Part shown: positions 5,542 to 6,151 of the stretch, one piece after another | Position numbering within the stretch: the first letter of the stretch is position 1 | Layout: every line of letters starts with the position of its first letter | Source of the DNA: Chitinophagaceae bacterium | GTDB taxonomy: Bacteria; Bacteroidota; Bacteroidia; Chitinophagales; Chitinophagaceae | Reading direction: 5' to 3' | Length of the DNA: 6,151 bases | Assembly: GCA_947442905.1 (NCBI GenBank) | Contig: CANEWV010000111.1 | Span: 1-6,151 of the forward strand | Translations under genes and position numbers: made by a program | Notes under the pieces: generated by a model | Seen by the model: the letters and a program-made list of their open reading frames with translations, nothing else | Told to the model about the DNA's origin: nothing | Databases searched by the model: none

Positions 5542-6151
5542 TTAAATTGTTGTTGCCCCAAAGTATGGTTGAAGTGCAGCTGGTATATTGATGCCCGCCG
5601 CAGTTTGATGATTTTCTAATAAGCAAGCTAATATTCTTGGAAGCGCTAATGAACTACCATTTAAAGAATGTGCGAATTGCATCTTACCATTTTCATCTTT
5701 AAATCTGCATTTTAAACGGTTGGTTTGGTAGGCTTCAAAATTAGAAACACTACTTACTTCTAACCAGCGTTCTTGTGCTGCACTATAGACTTCAAAATCA
5801 TACGTAATAGCACTTGCAAAACCCATATCGCCACCACAAAGTCTTAATATGCGGTAAGGTAGTTCTAAAGAAGCCACTAGTTTTTCTACGTGTGCTACCA
5901 TTTCATCAAGCACAGCATAGCTTGTACTAGGTTCTACGATTTGTATGATTTCAACTTTTTCAAATTGATGTAAGCGGTTTAGTCCTCTCACGTCTTTCCC
6001 ATAGCTACCTGCTTCTCTTCTAAAACATGGAGAATACGCAGTCATTTTAATCGGAAATTCTTCTGGCTTAACAATCACGTCGCGGTATACATTGGTTACC
6101 GGAACTTCCGCAGTTGGAATCATATAAAAATCATCCGCTGGCATATAATAC
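5542..6151 (-). CDS. serS: Seryl-tRNA synthetase, C-terminal half (runs off the right edge)
   Basis: The reverse strand is open from the window edge to a TAA at 5544-5542, giving 202 residues, roughly half of a normal protein of about 425. The class II catalytic core is clear. The TAEV substrate loop is followed by motif 2, [26 protein letters not shown] in outline (Arg pair after the Cys, then the GLNRLHQF block). [19 protein letters not shown] precedes the motif 3 region [21 protein letters not shown] in outline, whose Arg contacts ATP. The C-terminus ends [14 protein letters not shown], as in bacterial SerRS. The enzyme charges tRNA-Ser in the cytoplasm. The tRNA-binding coiled-coil arm and motif 1 lie beyond the window. 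The alpha/beta hydrolase gene begins 10 bp after its stop, suggesting one transcript. No missing catalytic element was seen in the visible part. Confidence 0.96.
   Translation of the reverse strand, partial: YYMPADDFYMIPTAEVPVTNVYRDVIVKPEEFPIKMTAYSPCFRREAGSYGKDVRGLNRLHQFEKVEIIQIVEPSTSYAVLDEMVAHVEKLVASLELPYRILRLCGGDMGFASAITYDFEVYSAAQERWLEVSSVSNFEAYQTNRLKCRFKDENGKMQFAHSLNGSSLALPRILACLLENHQTAAGINIPAALQPYFGATTI

Overview
The window looks like a chromosomal segment of a Bacteroidota bacterium, probably a non-Bacteroides lineage such as Chitinophagales or Sphingobacteriales. The finer placement is inference. The support is low-to-moderate GC, A-rich start regions without Shine-Dalgarno sequences, two TAnnTTTG -7 promoter elements, a futalosine-pathway menaquinone gene, and a sigma / membrane protein / outer-membrane barrel layout that I associate with that phylum. 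No tRNA, rRNA, CRISPR array, insertion sequence or phage gene was seen.

Layout. Bases 1-943 (minus) hold the N-terminal 314 residues of an M16 zinc peptidase that runs off the left edge. Bases 944-1047 form a divergent promoter region. Bases 1048-2172 (plus) encode MqnC, the radical-SAM cyclase of the futalosine menaquinone route. A short spacer then carries an ECF-type promoter (TGTAAC, 16 bp, CGTTATA), followed by three tightly packed plus-strand genes. These are an ECF sigma factor (2252-2737), a single-pass membrane protein with an anti-sigma-like N-terminal region but no zinc ligands (2743-3633), and a secreted outer-membrane beta-barrel protein (3623-4561, overlapping the previous gene by 11 bp). 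Converging on them from the right is a minus-strand pair: the C-terminal half of seryl-tRNA synthetase (5542-6151, entering from the right edge) and a membrane-anchored alpha/beta hydrolase (4572-5531).

How the genes work together. MqnC, SerRS and the M16 peptidase are housekeeping or general functions. The most interesting part is the three-gene cassette at 2188-4561. It reads as a self-regulating envelope-signalling unit in which a sigma factor is held by an inner-membrane protein whose long periplasmic tail could sense or contact the co-encoded outer-membrane barrel. The three-gene order, the promoter, the topology and a short motif present in both envelope proteins are seen in the sequence; the signalling mechanism is inferred.
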